Below, one piece after another: positions 8,288-17,216 of a DNA stretch of 64,000 nucleotides (position 1 is its first letter; each line of letters begins with the position of its first letter). Both the position numbers and the translations under genes were made by a program. Source of the stretch: Yeosuana marina (GTDB lineage: Bacteria; Bacteroidota; Bacteroidia; Flavobacteriales; Flavobacteriaceae); NCBI RefSeq assembly GCF_011762485.1, contig NZ_JAAKGI010000005.1:186001-250000 (forward strand), given 5' to 3'. The notes below the pieces were generated by a model. The model ran no database searches and was not told the DNA's origin. It saw nothing but the letters and a program-made list of their open reading frames with translations.

Positions 8288-10150
8288 TTGAACTATTTAA
8301 CTGTTGAAAATATATCGAAATCTTACGGAGAGCTATCGCTTTTTGAAAATATTTCGTTTAGCGTCCATAAAGACCAAAAAATAGCCTTTGTAGCTAAAAA
8401 TGGTACAGGAAAAACCTCTATCCTCAATATTATTTCTGGTGATGATGAACCTGATTCTGGTACGGTTACCTATCGAAAAGGAATTGCTGTTTCATTTTTA
8501 CCACAAGATCCCAAACTGGATCCCGCATTAACAGTTGAAGAAACTATTTTTGCTAGTGATAATCCCATTTTAAAAGTCATTTTAAATTATGAAAAATCAC
8601 TTTTAAACCCAGAAGACACAGACGCGTATCAAAAAGCGTTTGAAGCCATGGAACGTCATCAGGCTTGGGATTTTGAAACCTTGTACAAACAAATTCTGTT
8701 TAAATTAAAACTTGAGAATTTAGATCAAAAAGTGAATACCCTTTCTGGCGGACAAAAAAAACGCTTATCGCTTGCCAATGCGCTAATTAACAAACCAGAT
8801 TTATTGATTCTAGATGAACCTACTAATCATTTGGATTTAGAAATGATTGAATGGTTGGAAGCTTTTTTTGCAAAAGAAAACATTACGCTGTTTATGGTAA
8901 CACACGACCGATATTTTTTAGAACGTGTGTGTAATGAAATTATTGAATTGGATGAAGGTGAATTGTATAGCTATAAAGGAAATTATTCATATTACCTAGA
9001 AAAACGAGAAGCCCGCATTGAACAAGAGTCTGTAGAAACAGGCAAAGCCAAACAGCTCTTCAAAAAAGAGTTGGAATGGATGCGCAGACAACCTAAGGCC
9101 AGAACCACCAAATCGAAGTCCAGAATAGACGATTTTCAAGATATCAAGCATCGTGCTGGCCAACGCAGAAACGATCATGAGGTACAACTGGAATTGAATA
9201 TGGAGCGTCTGGGAACTAAAATCATTGAACTTCATAACGTATCCAAAGCATTTAAAGACAAAGTGATTCTAGATGGTTTTAATTATATGTTCCAAAAAGG
9301 AGAACGAACCGGAATTATTGGCAAAAACGGTACTGGAAAAACAACCTTTCTTAATTTGCTAACCCAAACAATCAAACCAGATTCTGGAAAAGTTGTTTTG
9401 GGCGAAACGGTTAAATTTGGTTATTATACCCAAGACGGTATCAAAATAAAACCTGAACAAAAAGTAATTGATGTGATTCGTGAGTTCGGGGATTATATTC
9501 CCCTTAAAAAAGGACGTCAAATTAGTGCGCAACAACTTTTAGAGCGCTTTTTATTTAGCAGAAAAAAACAATATGACTTTGTTGAAAAACTAAGTGGCGG
9601 TGAACGTAAACGTCTGTATTTATGCACAGTGCTTATTCAGAATCCTAATTTTTTAATTCTAGATGAACCTACCAACGATTTAGACATTGTCACCCTAAAC
9701 GTGCTCGAAAGCTTTTTAATGGATTTTCCTGGTTGCGTTATTGTAGTATCTCATGATCGGTATTTCATGGATAAAGTGGTCGATCATTTATTTGTATTTA
9801 GAGGAGATGGTATAGTTGAGGATTTCCCTGGAAACTATACAGATTTTAGAGTGTACGAAGATAGTCAGCCCATTATTTCTATTGCTTCAGAAGACAAAAA
9901 AGAAAAAAACACCTGGAAAAAAACAGATACTAATAAGCTATCTTATAATGAGGAAAAGGAACTCAAAAACATTGAAAGCAAATTAAAGTCGCTTGCTTTT
10001 GATAAAAAGGAGTTGGAAAGCAAGTTTAATAATCCAGATTTACCACAAGATAAAATTTTAAAACTTTCTGAAGAGCTTCAAAAAATCATTGATGAGATAG
10101 ATGCCAAAGAAGAACGCTGGTTTGAACTCTCATCGAAATTGGAAGAGTGA
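8288..10150 (+). CDS. ABC-F family ATPase, Uup-like
   Basis: A soluble protein with two ABC modules and no membrane segments. Walker A motifs are near residues 34-42 and 340-348, with signatures LSGGQKKRLSLA (about 150) and LSGGERKRLYL (about 434). The basic ABC-F linker between them contains WMRRQPKARTTKSKSR, and a C-terminal coiled coil (about 550-620) points to the Uup branch. ABC-F proteins bind the ribosome. I start it at TTG 8288 so the protein begins MNYLTVEN as family members do; a TTG at 8252 would lie upstream of a probable promoter. It is divergent from the polysaccharide operon. Confidence 0.9.
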   Translation: MNYLTVENISKSYGELSLFENISFSVHKDQKIAFVAKNGTGKTSILNIISGDDEPDSGTVTYRKGIAVSFLPQDPKLDPALTVEETIFASDNPILKVILNYEKSLLNPEDTDAYQKAFEAMERHQAWDFETLYKQILFKLKLENLDQKVNTLSGGQKKRLSLANALINKPDLLILDEPTNHLDLEMIEWLEAFFAKENITLFMVTHDRYFLERVCNEIIELDEGELYSYKGNYSYYLEKREARIEQESVETGKAKQLFKKELEWMRRQPKARTTKSKSRIDDFQDIKHRAGQRRNDHEVQLELNMERLGTKIIELHNVSKAFKDKVILDGFNYMFQKGERTGIIGKNGTGKTTFLNLLTQTIKPDSGKVVLGETVKFGYYTQDGIKIKPEQKVIDVIREFGDYIPLKKGRQISAQQLLERFLFSRKKQYDFVEKLSGGERKRLYLCTVLIQNPNFLILDEPTNDLDIVTLNVLESFLMDFPGCVIVVSHDRYFMDKVVDHLFVFRGDGIVEDFPGNYTDFRVYEDSQPIISIASEDKKEKNTWKKTDTNKLSYNEEKELKNIESKLKSLAFDKKELESKFNNPDLPQDKILKLSEELQKIIDEIDAKEERWFELSSKLEE

Positions 10151-10189
10151 TTAGTTTTGCAGTATTCAATTAAAAAGAAGCAGTTTAGT

Positions 10190-10258
10190 CCCCTCGAGCG
10201 CAGTCGAGAGGTTTGTTTAAACAGTAATCATAACTCAAGGTCTCGACTGCGCTAGACC
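10190..10258. repeat. Dispersed inverted repeat C (CGCAGTCGAGA type)
   Basis: GCGCAGTCGAGA (10198-10209) and TCTCGACTGCGC (10241-10252) are perfect 12-bp arms around a 31-base AT-rich loop, and the left arm is itself partly palindromic (CTCGA...TCGAG). It fills the gap between the ABC-F gene and the methyltransferase and is GC-rich against its surroundings, which fits a REP-like element or a strong transcript hairpin. Confidence 0.7.
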
Positions 10259-10271
10259 TGACATTGAACTT

Positions 10272-11045
10272 ATGTTGTATCAAATTATTCAATATATTAA
10301 GTTCTTTTTAAAGTCTACCAACCAACATGGTGTTCATTCCCCTTTTGTGTATAATTTAGTAACAAAATGCTTTTACGATAACACAAGTTACACAGAATAC
10401 AAAAACATTATAGCCTATAGAAGAAGCCTCTTAAAAAACAAATCGACTATTGCTGTAACTGATTTGGGTGTTGGTTCTAGCAAAATAAAATCAACTGCGC
10501 GCGCTGTTTCTAAAATGGCAAAACATGCAGGGACACCCTTGCAAAGAGCCAAACTATTATTTAGATTGGTGCATTATTTTAACAGTAAACATATTTTAGA
10601 ACTAGGAACGTCTTTGGGTATCGCATCTCAGGCCATGCGCTTAGGAAATCCTAAAGCAACCATTATAAGTATTGAAGGTTGCCCTAATTTAGCAGCGTTT
10701 ACAAAAGCTAATTTTTTAAACAATATAATGAAACCCATTAATTTTATGACGGGTGATTTTAAAGATGCGCTTAGTAATTTGACTAACAACTCATTTGATT
10801 TCATTTTCTTTGACGGCAATCACACTAAGACAGCAACTTTAAATTATTTTAACACACTTTTACCAACCATTCATAATGATTCTGTCTTTATTTTTGACGA
10901 TATTTACTGGTCAAAAGAAATGACTGAAGCTTGGGAAGTCATTAAAGAACATCCTCAAGTAACTGTAACTATTGATACATTTTATTGGGGTTTTGTATTT
11001 TTTAGAAAAGAGCAACACAAAGAACATTTTAAAATAAGAGTGTAA
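10272..11045 (+). CDS. Class I SAM-dependent O-methyltransferase-like protein
   Basis: The 257-residue product carries the AdoMet motif HILELGTSLGIASQAM (about 107-122), the acidic IISIEG strand end and FDFIFFDGNHT (about 175-185), followed by IFDDIYWSKEM. This is the arrangement of catechol-OMT-like Methyltransf_24 proteins. The N-terminal part (GVHSPFVYNLVTKCF) is typical of flavobacterial members. No signal peptide is seen. Its substrate is unknown; it is followed after 42 bases by an ABC ATPase, and nothing nearby indicates a pathway. Confidence 0.8.
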   Translation: MLYQIIQYIKFFLKSTNQHGVHSPFVYNLVTKCFYDNTSYTEYKNIIAYRRSLLKNKSTIAVTDLGVGSSKIKSTARAVSKMAKHAGTPLQRAKLLFRLVHYFNSKHILELGTSLGIASQAMRLGNPKATIISIEGCPNLAAFTKANFLNNIMKPINFMTGDFKDALSNLTNNSFDFIFFDGNHTKTATLNYFNTLLPTIHNDSVFIFDDIYWSKEMTEAWEVIKEHPQVTVTIDTFYWGFVFFRKEQHKEHFKIRV

Positions 11046-11087
11046 CAACTTTGCAGTAACAGCGTCAGATAATACAGAAAAGTAACT

Positions 11088-11774
11088 ATGAGTAACGTTA
11101 TAAAAATTAGAAATATTATTCGCGACTTTAAATTGGGTCAGGAAACAGTTCACGTATTAAAAGGCATCGATTTAGATATTGAGCGAGGCGAATATGTCGC
11201 TATTATGGGGCCTTCTGGTTCTGGAAAATCCACCCTTATGAATCTTATTGGTTGTTTAGATACACCCACCGCTGGTACTTATGTGTTAAACGGTAAAGAT
11301 GTTAGTAAAATGTCTGATGATGAATTGGCAGATATAAGAAATACCGAAATCGGATTTGTATTTCAAACCTTTAACTTATTACCGCGTACTACAGCGCTTG
11401 ATAATGTAGCCTTGCCTATGGTGTACGCAGGTGTTTCAAAAAGCGAACGTGACAAACGTGCAACTGAAGTATTAAAGGATGTAGGACTGTCGGATCGTAT
11501 GGATCACAAACCTAATCAATTGTCTGGAGGACAACGCCAGCGTGTAGCTGTTGGTCGTGCTTTAGTTAACAAACCATCTATCATTTTAGCTGATGAGCCT
11601 ACAGGTAATTTAGATTCGAAAACCTCTTTGGAAATTCTGAATCTATTTGATGATATTCATAAAGCAGGTAACACGGTTATTATGGTCACTCATGAAGAGG
11701 ATGTCGCTGAACATGCAGAAAGAATCATCAGATTAATTGACGGTATGATTAGTAGTGATACAAAAAATAACTAG
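11088..11774 (+). CDS. ABC transporter ATPase, LolD/MacB type, without a permease neighbour
   Basis: A 228-residue ATPase with Walker [10 protein letters not shown] (about 42-50), signature [15 protein letters not shown] (about 145-159) and Walker B IILADEP followed by TGNLD, the diagnostic LolD/MacB/FtsE-like ending. The family energises MacB-type permeases that act on lipoproteins or other envelope substrates from the periplasmic side (mechanotransmission). No FtsX/MacB permease lies in the window, so the partner must be encoded elsewhere. The flanking genes give no hint of substrate. Confidence 0.9.
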   Translation: MSNVIKIRNIIRDFKLGQETVHVLKGIDLDIERGEYVAIMGPSGSGKSTLMNLIGCLDTPTAGTYVLNGKDVSKMSDDELADIRNTEIGFVFQTFNLLPRTTALDNVALPMVYAGVSKSERDKRATEVLKDVGLSDRMDHKPNQLSGGQRQRVAVGRALVNKPSIILADEPTGNLDSKTSLEILNLFDDIHKAGNTVIMVTHEEDVAEHAERIIRLIDGMISSDTKNN

Positions 11775-11803
11775 CTAGGAGGTATAAAACTACCTTCAAA
11801 ACT

Positions 11804-11833
11804 TTTACCTTTTACTTTTTACTTTTACCTTTG
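11804..11833 (+). promoter_or_regulatory. Pyrimidine repeat ending in a minus-7-like element
   Basis: A run of imperfect TTTTAC units ends in TACCTTTG (11826-11833), a match to TAnnTTTG only four bases before the ATG at 11838. No minus-33 TTG is visible, so this is a weak promoter call. Confidence 0.3.
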
Positions 11834-11837
11834 GCGC

Positions 11838-12410
11838 ATGAAAATCTACACAAAGACAGGAGATCAAGGAACCACTGCTCTATTTGGAGGCACGCGCGTA
11901 CCGAAACATCATATACGTATTGAAAGTTATGGAACCGTTGATGAGTTAAATTCATACTTAGGATTAATTCGCGATCAAGAAATTAATCAACATTATAAAG
12001 AGTTACTCATCCATATTCAAGATAGATTATTTACTGTTGGTGCAATTTTGGCAACAGATCCTGAGAAAAGTATCTTAAAAAATGGCAAAGAACGTTTAAA
12101 CATCCCCAAAATTTCTTCAAACGATATTGAGCGCCTAGAGCATGAAATGGATACGATGAATGATGCCTTACCACCAATGACACATTTTGTATTACCTGGC
12201 GGTCACCAAACGGTGTCATTCTGTCACATTGCGCGCTGTGTATGTAGACGTGCGGAACGTTTAGTGTCAGAACTCAATGCCATCTCTCCTATTGACCCGA
12301 ATACTTTAATGTACTTAAACCGTCTTTCTGACTACCTTTTTGTGTTGGCACGAAAGTTGTCCAATGACTTGCAAGCAAATGAAATTAAATGGATTCCTGA
12401 GAAGCAGTAG
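11838..12410 (+). CDS. Cob(I)alamin adenosyltransferase, PduO type
   Basis: The 190-residue product transfers the adenosyl group of ATP to cob(I)alamin to make coenzyme B12. The PduO signatures are YTKTGDQGTTALFGG (4-18), SYGTVDELNSYLG (about 35-47) and the ATP-binding RCVCRRAERLV (about 132-142). It is full length. It presumably serves the two adenosylcobalamin enzymes in this window, the acyl-CoA mutase at 32.7-36.2 kb and the ribonucleotide reductase at 41.5-44.0 kb. The start ATG follows a pyrimidine-rich run and TACCTTTG (11826-11833); if that is the promoter the message would be nearly leaderless. Confidence 0.93.
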   Translation: MKIYTKTGDQGTTALFGGTRVPKHHIRIESYGTVDELNSYLGLIRDQEINQHYKELLIHIQDRLFTVGAILATDPEKSILKNGKERLNIPKISSNDIERLEHEMDTMNDALPPMTHFVLPGGHQTVSFCHIARCVCRRAERLVSELNAISPIDPNTLMYLNRLSDYLFVLARKLSNDLQANEIKWIPEKQ

Positions 12411-12484
12411 GCTTTGAAGAGATAGTTTCGTTTCGAGAAGGAATAAAAATGATTCCTTTGAAGAAATAGTTTAGTTTCGAAACA
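12411..12484 (+). repeat. Imperfect direct repeat, two copies of about 28 bp
   Basis: CTTTGAAGAGATAGTTT at about 12412 and CTTTGAAGAAATAGTTT at 12457 each continue into a GTTTCGA-containing tail. The two copies are spaced about 45 bases apart, directly after the adenosyltransferase stop. Confidence 0.6.
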
Positions 12485-12496
12485 TTAATTGAAATA

Positions 12497-12586
12497 CGTC
12501 ATTACGAGGACGAAGGACGAAGTAATCTTTTTAATTGGAGTTTATAACAAAAGGATTACCACATCAAAAAGTTTCTCGTACTAACA
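12497..12586. repeat. Dispersed intergenic repeat A, decayed copy
   Basis: The left end CGTCATTACGAGG and GACGAAGTAATCT match the copy at 12660; the right arm (GTTTCTCGTACTAACA) is a degenerate inverse of the left. Internal AATCTTTT and AAAAGGATT can also pair. It is non-coding. Confidence 0.65.
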
Positions 12587-12610
12587 ATTGATGTATAGAA
12601 AACGTTATTT

Positions 12611-12788
12611 GCGTTAGGGATTGCAGTGAAAATCCTTTTTAAAACATTGGTAAATAAGTCGTCATTACGAGGAGGTACGACGAAGTAATCTCATCAAATT
12701 GAAGAGATTGCCACAGGAAATTATAAATTACCTTCGCAATGACATTTTAAAAAGATTGTAACGTAAAGCCCGACCCTTGTGGTAACGC
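12611..12788. repeat. Dispersed intergenic repeat B, interrupted by repeat A
   Basis: It begins GCGTTAGGGATTG and ends CCCTTGTGGTAACGC, with terminal inverted hexamers GCGTTA/TAACGC. Inner arms AATCCTTTTTAAAA and TTTTAAAAAGATT pair. A second copy lies at 52256-52384. Here the loop contains an entire repeat A (12660-12743), so the two elements are nested. Confidence 0.75.
12660..12743. repeat. Dispersed intergenic repeat A, best copy
   Basis: An 84-bp imperfect palindrome. CGTCATTACGAGG at the left pairs with CCTTCGCAATGAC at the right, and TAATCTC pairs with GAGATTG inside. Half or decayed copies occur at 4579, 12497 and 16691. Such palindromic elements are common between genes in Bacteroidota. 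Confidence 0.75.
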
Positions 12789-12875
12789 TAAAAAAAACAA
12801 ACACCTGAATTTCAATTGCTTACATTTTTAAAAAATACGTTCTTAAAAATAATAATTAAATAATTCATTTTTTCC

Positions 12876-12905
12876 TTGTCTGTTTAAACTAAAAATTTAT
12901 TTTTG
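12876..12905 (+). promoter_or_regulatory. Flavobacterial promoter of the DUF2795 gene
   Basis: TTG (12876-12878), a 19-base spacer and TATTTTTG (12898-12905) match the TTG-N19-TAnnTTTG consensus of the Bacteroidota housekeeping sigma factor. The ATG follows 23 bases later at 12929. Confidence 0.65.
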
Positions 12906-12928
12906 CAAAAAATTAAAACGAATATACA

Positions 12929-13150
12929 ATGTATTGGACATTAGAATTAGCATCTTATTTGAGCGATGCGCCTTGGCCTGCAACTAAAGACGAGTTAATA
13001 GATTACGCCATCAGAACTGGTGCACCTTTAGAAGTTGTTGAAAATTTACAATCAATTGAAGATGAAGGAGACTCTTACGATTCAATTGAAGAAATTTGGT
13101 CTGACTATCCTACTGATGATGATTATCTTTGGAATGAAGATGAATATTAA
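12929..13150 (+). CDS. DUF2795 domain small acidic protein
   Basis: A 73-residue protein starting MYWTLELASYLSDAPWPATK. The N-terminal 45 residues carry the DUF2795 helix pattern (ELIDYAIRTGAPLEVVENLQ); the C-terminus is strongly acidic (YPTDDDYLWNEDEY). The molecular function of the family is unknown. It has its own promoter and terminator, so it is a single-gene unit ahead of secA. In Bacteroidota similar small acidic DUF2795 proteins are common, and the high acidity and Trp content are normal for them. Confidence 0.85.
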   Translation: MYWTLELASYLSDAPWPATKDELIDYAIRTGAPLEVVENLQSIEDEGDSYDSIEEIWSDYPTDDDYLWNEDEY

Positions 13151-13170
13151 TAAAGCATAAAGAAAAGTTA

Positions 13171-13197
13171 AAAAGTCTCGATAAGAGACTTTTTTTG
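13171..13197 (+). terminator. Rho-independent terminator after the DUF2795 gene
   Basis: AGTCTC and GAGACT pair around a short GATAA-type loop and are followed by seven T. It separates the DUF2795 gene from secA. Confidence 0.85.
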
Positions 13198-13322
13198 TGC
13201 CCTATATTTATATAACATAATAACAAAATGTATATTTGAACGCTTTTTTAAATAAGTACATTACTAATAAAAAATAATTCACACTAAGCTTAGTCTGAGT
13301 GTTAACATAACATATTTTACTC

Positions 13323-16300
13323 ATGAGTTTTTTAAATTCAGTACTAAAAGTATTTGTCGGTGACAAATCAAAACAAGATGTTAAGGCTATTATGCCTATT
13401 GTAGAACAAATTAAAACATTTGAAAAAGCTTTAGAAGCTTTATCGCACGATGAGCTAAGAGCTAAAACTTTAGAGTTTAAAGCCACTATTGCAGAAGCCA
13501 ACAAACCCATAGACGAAAAAATTGAATCTCTACTTGTTGAGGCAGAAGCAACAGAAGATATTGATAAGCGTGAAGATATTTATCAAGAGATTGACAAATT
13601 AAAAGATGAAGCGTATACGGTAACTGAAGATGTGTTAAACACGATTTTACCTGAAGCTTTTGCCGTAGTAAAAGAAACTACAAAACGGTTTGTAAACAAT
13701 ACCGAAATTAAGGTTTCTGCTAGCACTTACGACAGAGAATTATCTGGAACAAAGGACTACGTAACACTTGATGGAGAGCATGCTATATGGGCCAATTCCT
13801 GGGATGCTGCTGGAAAACCAATTACCTGGGATATGGTTCACTACGACGTGCAACTTATTGGAGGTATTGCTATGCACCAGGGCAAAATTGCTGAGATGCA
13901 AACAGGTGAAGGTAAAACATTGGTTGCAACCCTACCTGTGTATTTAAATGCACTTTCTGGAAAAGGGGTTCATTTAGTAACAGTGAATGATTACTTAGCA
14001 AAACGTGATAGTGCTTGGATGGCTCCTATTTTTCAATTTCACGGCTTAACCATAGATTGTATAGACCATCACCAACCAAATTCTGATGCTCGTAAAAAAG
14101 CATATAATGCTGATATTACTTACGGTACAAACAATGAATTTGGTTTTGATTATTTACGTGATAACATGGCACATTCGCCTGATGATTTAGTACAACGTCC
14201 GCACCATTACGCCATTGTAGATGAGGTAGATTCTGTATTAGTTGATGATGCGCGTACACCATTAATTATTTCTGGGCCAATTCCGCAAGGAGAACGTCAT
14301 GAATTTAATGAGTTAAAACCTAAAGTAGATGATATTGCCAGTGTGCAACGTAAATATTTAACAGGTGTTTTAGCAGAAGCCAAAAAATTAATTTCTGAAG
14401 GAGACACCAAAGAAGGTGGTTTAAAATTACTTCGTGTGTATCGTGGTATTCCTAAAAACAAAGCTTTAATCAAGTTTTTAAGTGAAGAAGGAGTTAAAAT
14501 GCTTCTTCAAAAAACTGAAAATTATTACATGCAAGATAACAACCGCGAAATGCCAAAGGTTGATGCCGAATTGTACTATGTAATTGATGAAAAAAATAAT
14601 CAAGTTGAATTAACTGATAAAGGTGTTGAATATCTTTCTGGTAAAGATGATCCTAACTTTTTCGTGATGCCTGAAATAGGTTTGGAGATTGCTAAAATTG
14701 AAAAACAAAAACTTCCGCTTGAAGAAGAAGCTAAATTAAAAGAAGAATTATATAAAGATTTTGGTATAAAATCTGAACGAATACATACCCTTAACCAATT
14801 ATTAAAAGCCTATGCGCTTTTTGAAAAAGATACGCAGTATGTTGTTATCGACAATAAAGTTATGATTGTTGATGAGCAAACAGGACGTATTATGGATGGT
14901 AGACGGTATAGCGATGGGTTACATCAAGCCATTGAAGCTAAAGAAAATGTAAAAATTGAAGATGCAACACAAACCTTTGCAACAGTAACTCTTCAAAATT
15001 ATTTTAGAATGTACCGTAAACTATCTGGTATGACTGGTACTGCGGTTACAGAAGCTGGAGAGTTTTGGGAAATTTACAAATTGGATGTTGTCGAAATTCC
15101 TACTAACAGACCTATTGCTCGTGATGATAGAGAAGACTTGGTTTATAAAACAAAACGTGAAAAATATAATGCGGTTATTGATGATGTAACCAAACTAGCT
15201 GAAGCAGGTCGCCCCGTTTTAATTGGTACAACATCGGTTGAAATTAGTGAGCTTTTAGGAAAAATGTTGAGCATTAGAAAATTATCACACAATGTATTAA
15301 ACGCCAAACAACATAAAAAAGAAGCTGAAATTGTAGCCGAAGCAGGTAATTCAGGTCAGATAACTATTGCTACCAATATGGCGGGTCGTGGTACCGACAT
15401 TAAGCTTTCAGACGAAGTAAAAAAAGCTGGTGGTTTAGCGATTGTAGGTACAGAACGTCATGATTCTCGTCGTGTTGACAGACAGTTACGTGGTCGTGCT
15501 GGTCGTCAAGGAGATCCGGGAAGCTCTCAATTTTACGTGTCACTTGAAGACAACTTAATGCGTTTATTTGGTAGTGAGCGTATCGCTAAAATGATGGATA
15601 GAATGGGATTACAAGAAGGTGAAGTAATTCAACATTCCATGATTTCAAAATCTATTGAACGTGCTCAGAAAAAAGTAGAAGAAAACAACTTTGGTGTTCG
15701 TAAACGTTTATTGGAGTATGATGATGTTATGAATGCACAACGTGAGGTTGTTTATAAACGTCGTCACCATGCCTTATTTGGTGAACGTCTTCGTGTCGAT
15801 TTAGCCAATATGATTTACGATACTTCTGAAATTATTTGTGAGTCTAATAAAGGTGCCAATGATTTTAAAAACTTTGAGTATGAATTAATTAGATATTTTT
15901 CTATGCCGTCTCCTATTTCTGAGGCTGACTTTGGAAAACTATCTGCTCAAGAAATTACCTCTAAAATTTATGTAGCTGCCTTTGATCATTATAAAGATAA
16001 GATGCTTCGTAATGCAGACATGGCGTTTCCTGTTATTAAAAACGTCTACGAAACGCAACGAGATAAATTTAAACGTATTGTCGTTCCGTTTACAGATGGT
16101 AATAAAACATTACAAGTGGTTACCGATCTTGAAAAAGCTTACGAAACACAAGGTAAACAATTAATTACAGATTTTGAAAAGAACATAACACTTGCCATTA
16201 TAGATGATGCTTGGAAAACGCATTTACGAAAAATGGATGAGTTGAAACAATCAGTTCAATTGGCAGTTCATGAGCAAAAAGACCCTTTGTTAATTTACAA

Positions 16301-16679
16301 GTTTGAAGCTTTTGAATTGTTCAAAGACATGATTGACCAAGTAAATAAAGATGTGATTTCGTTCTTATTTAAAGGTGAATTGCCAACTGAAACACAAAAT
16401 ACGATTCAAGAAGCCAGACAGGTTAGAAAAAATGAGAAGTTAAAAACTCAAAAAGATGAAATTCCTAATCTCGATGAGCGTTCTGCTCAAAGTAGAGCGG
16501 CTGGTAATACGCAACGTCAACAAGAAGTTGTTGAAACTATTGTGAGAGATCACCCAAAAATTGGTAGAAATGATAAGGTGACCATCAAACATGTAATGAG
16601 TGGTGAAAGCAAAACCGTAAAATACAAACAAGCAGAGCCCTTAATCAATAAAGGGGAATGGGTGTTGGTTGAAGATTGA
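13323..16679 (+). CDS. secA: Preprotein translocase ATPase SecA
   Basis: The 1118-residue motor drives unfolded proteins through SecYEG. Visible features are Walker A MQTGEGKTLVA (about 192-202), the DEAD-like DEVDSVLVDDARTPLI (about 300-315), AGRGTDIKL (about 686) and the arginine-finger motif GRAGRQGDPGSSQF (about 722). It is over 200 residues longer than E. coli SecA, as usual in Bacteroidota, with the extra sequence partly between 330 and 520. The C-terminal Cys/His zinc motif of the proteobacterial protein is absent; the chain ends GEWVLVED. It is flanked by terminators on both sides and so appears monocistronic. Confidence 0.98.
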   Translation: MSFLNSVLKVFVGDKSKQDVKAIMPIVEQIKTFEKALEALSHDELRAKTLEFKATIAEANKPIDEKIESLLVEAEATEDIDKREDIYQEIDKLKDEAYTVTEDVLNTILPEAFAVVKETTKRFVNNTEIKVSASTYDRELSGTKDYVTLDGEHAIWANSWDAAGKPITWDMVHYDVQLIGGIAMHQGKIAEMQTGEGKTLVATLPVYLNALSGKGVHLVTVNDYLAKRDSAWMAPIFQFHGLTIDCIDHHQPNSDARKKAYNADITYGTNNEFGFDYLRDNMAHSPDDLVQRPHHYAIVDEVDSVLVDDARTPLIISGPIPQGERHEFNELKPKVDDIASVQRKYLTGVLAEAKKLISEGDTKEGGLKLLRVYRGIPKNKALIKFLSEEGVKMLLQKTENYYMQDNNREMPKVDAELYYVIDEKNNQVELTDKGVEYLSGKDDPNFFVMPEIGLEIAKIEKQKLPLEEEAKLKEELYKDFGIKSERIHTLNQLLKAYALFEKDTQYVVIDNKVMIVDEQTGRIMDGRRYSDGLHQAIEAKENVKIEDATQTFATVTLQNYFRMYRKLSGMTGTAVTEAGEFWEIYKLDVVEIPTNRPIARDDREDLVYKTKREKYNAVIDDVTKLAEAGRPVLIGTTSVEISELLGKMLSIRKLSHNVLNAKQHKKEAEIVAEAGNSGQITIATNMAGRGTDIKLSDEVKKAGGLAIVGTERHDSRRVDRQLRGRAGRQGDPGSSQFYVSLEDNLMRLFGSERIAKMMDRMGLQEGEVIQHSMISKSIERAQKKVEENNFGVRKRLLEYDDVMNAQREVVYKRRHHALFGERLRVDLANMIYDTSEIICESNKGANDFKNFEYELIRYFSMPSPISEADFGKLSAQEITSKIYVAAFDHYKDKMLRNADMAFPVIKNVYETQRDKFKRIVVPFTDGNKTLQVVTDLEKAYETQGKQLITDFEKNITLAIIDDAWKTHLRKMDELKQSVQLAVHEQKDPLLIYKFEAFELFKDMIDQVNKDVISFLFKGELPTETQNTIQEARQVRKNEKLKTQKDEIPNLDERSAQSRAAGNTQRQQEVVETIVRDHPKIGRNDKVTIKHVMSGESKTVKYKQAEPLINKGEWVLVED

Positions 16680-16690
16680 TGAATATAAAC

Positions 16691-16725
16691 TGTCATTTCG
16701 AGGAGTAAACGACGACGTAATCTTT
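16691..16725 (+). repeat. Half copy of dispersed repeat A after secA
   Basis: TGTCATTTCGAGGAG and CGACGTAATCTTTT match the left arm of the copy at 12660. The right arm is reduced to a few bases (GTTCACTCGTACCC near 16738). Confidence 0.55.
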
Positions 16726-16802
16726 TAAATTAGAACTGTTCACTCGTACCCTTAAAAACAGATTATAATAGCAAGTATTAATTTGCTTCTCAATAAACAA
16801 AA

Positions 16803-16837
16803 CAAAAGACCTGATAGTTCATTCTATCGGGTTTTTT
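16803..16837 (+). terminator. Rho-independent terminator of secA
   Basis: ACCTGATAG pairs with CTATCGGGT (one G-U pair) around TTCATT, followed by six T. Confidence 0.8.
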
Positions 16838-17216
16838 ATGTTTAAAATTACCATAAAAGCACAATTTATTAAAAAATTTATTTAACTTAATTCAATAATT
16901 GATATAAGTCTTTCAAACAAACATATAATATAAAAGTTACAAAACATTTTACCACTATCTCTTTTTTATAAAGTAAATACTATGTCACTTTTATTACACT
17001 TCAGCTTTTTATTATTGTATAATTTAGCAATCCATCATACAGCTTAAAAATCTTATATTTTAAGAAAAACCAAACTGGATAAAAAAATCTCAAAAACTAT
17101 ATAGCTAGGAGTATTCATAAGATTCATTAACATAAATAAAGGTAAGTATGCTCAAAATTTGAGTGATTTTAAAAAAACATTACATATCAAAAAAAAAACA
17201 TAATAAAAATTATAGA

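Larger units (their letters stand above)
12411..12928. other. 518-bp non-coding block of repeats
   Basis: Between the adenosyltransferase and the DUF2795 gene I see only the direct repeat, two copies of repeat A, one repeat B and, at the right end, the promoter of the DUF2795 gene. No open reading frame of useful length is present. Confidence 0.7.
16680..17216. other. 537-bp gap after secA
   Basis: It contains a half copy of repeat A (16691-16725), the secA terminator (16803-16837) and about 380 bases of very AT-rich DNA. A 13-base odd palindrome CTCAAAATTTGAG lies at about 17152-17164. I see no supported gene; a 21-codon open frame at 16982 has no support. Confidence 0.6.

Noticed and set aside
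10190..10258. Simple terminator of the ABC-F gene
   Set aside because: There is no T run after the hairpin, and the GC-rich arms look like a dispersed repeat.
16982..17047. 21-codon frame after secA
   Set aside because: AT-rich region where such frames are expected by chance, with no supporting signals.
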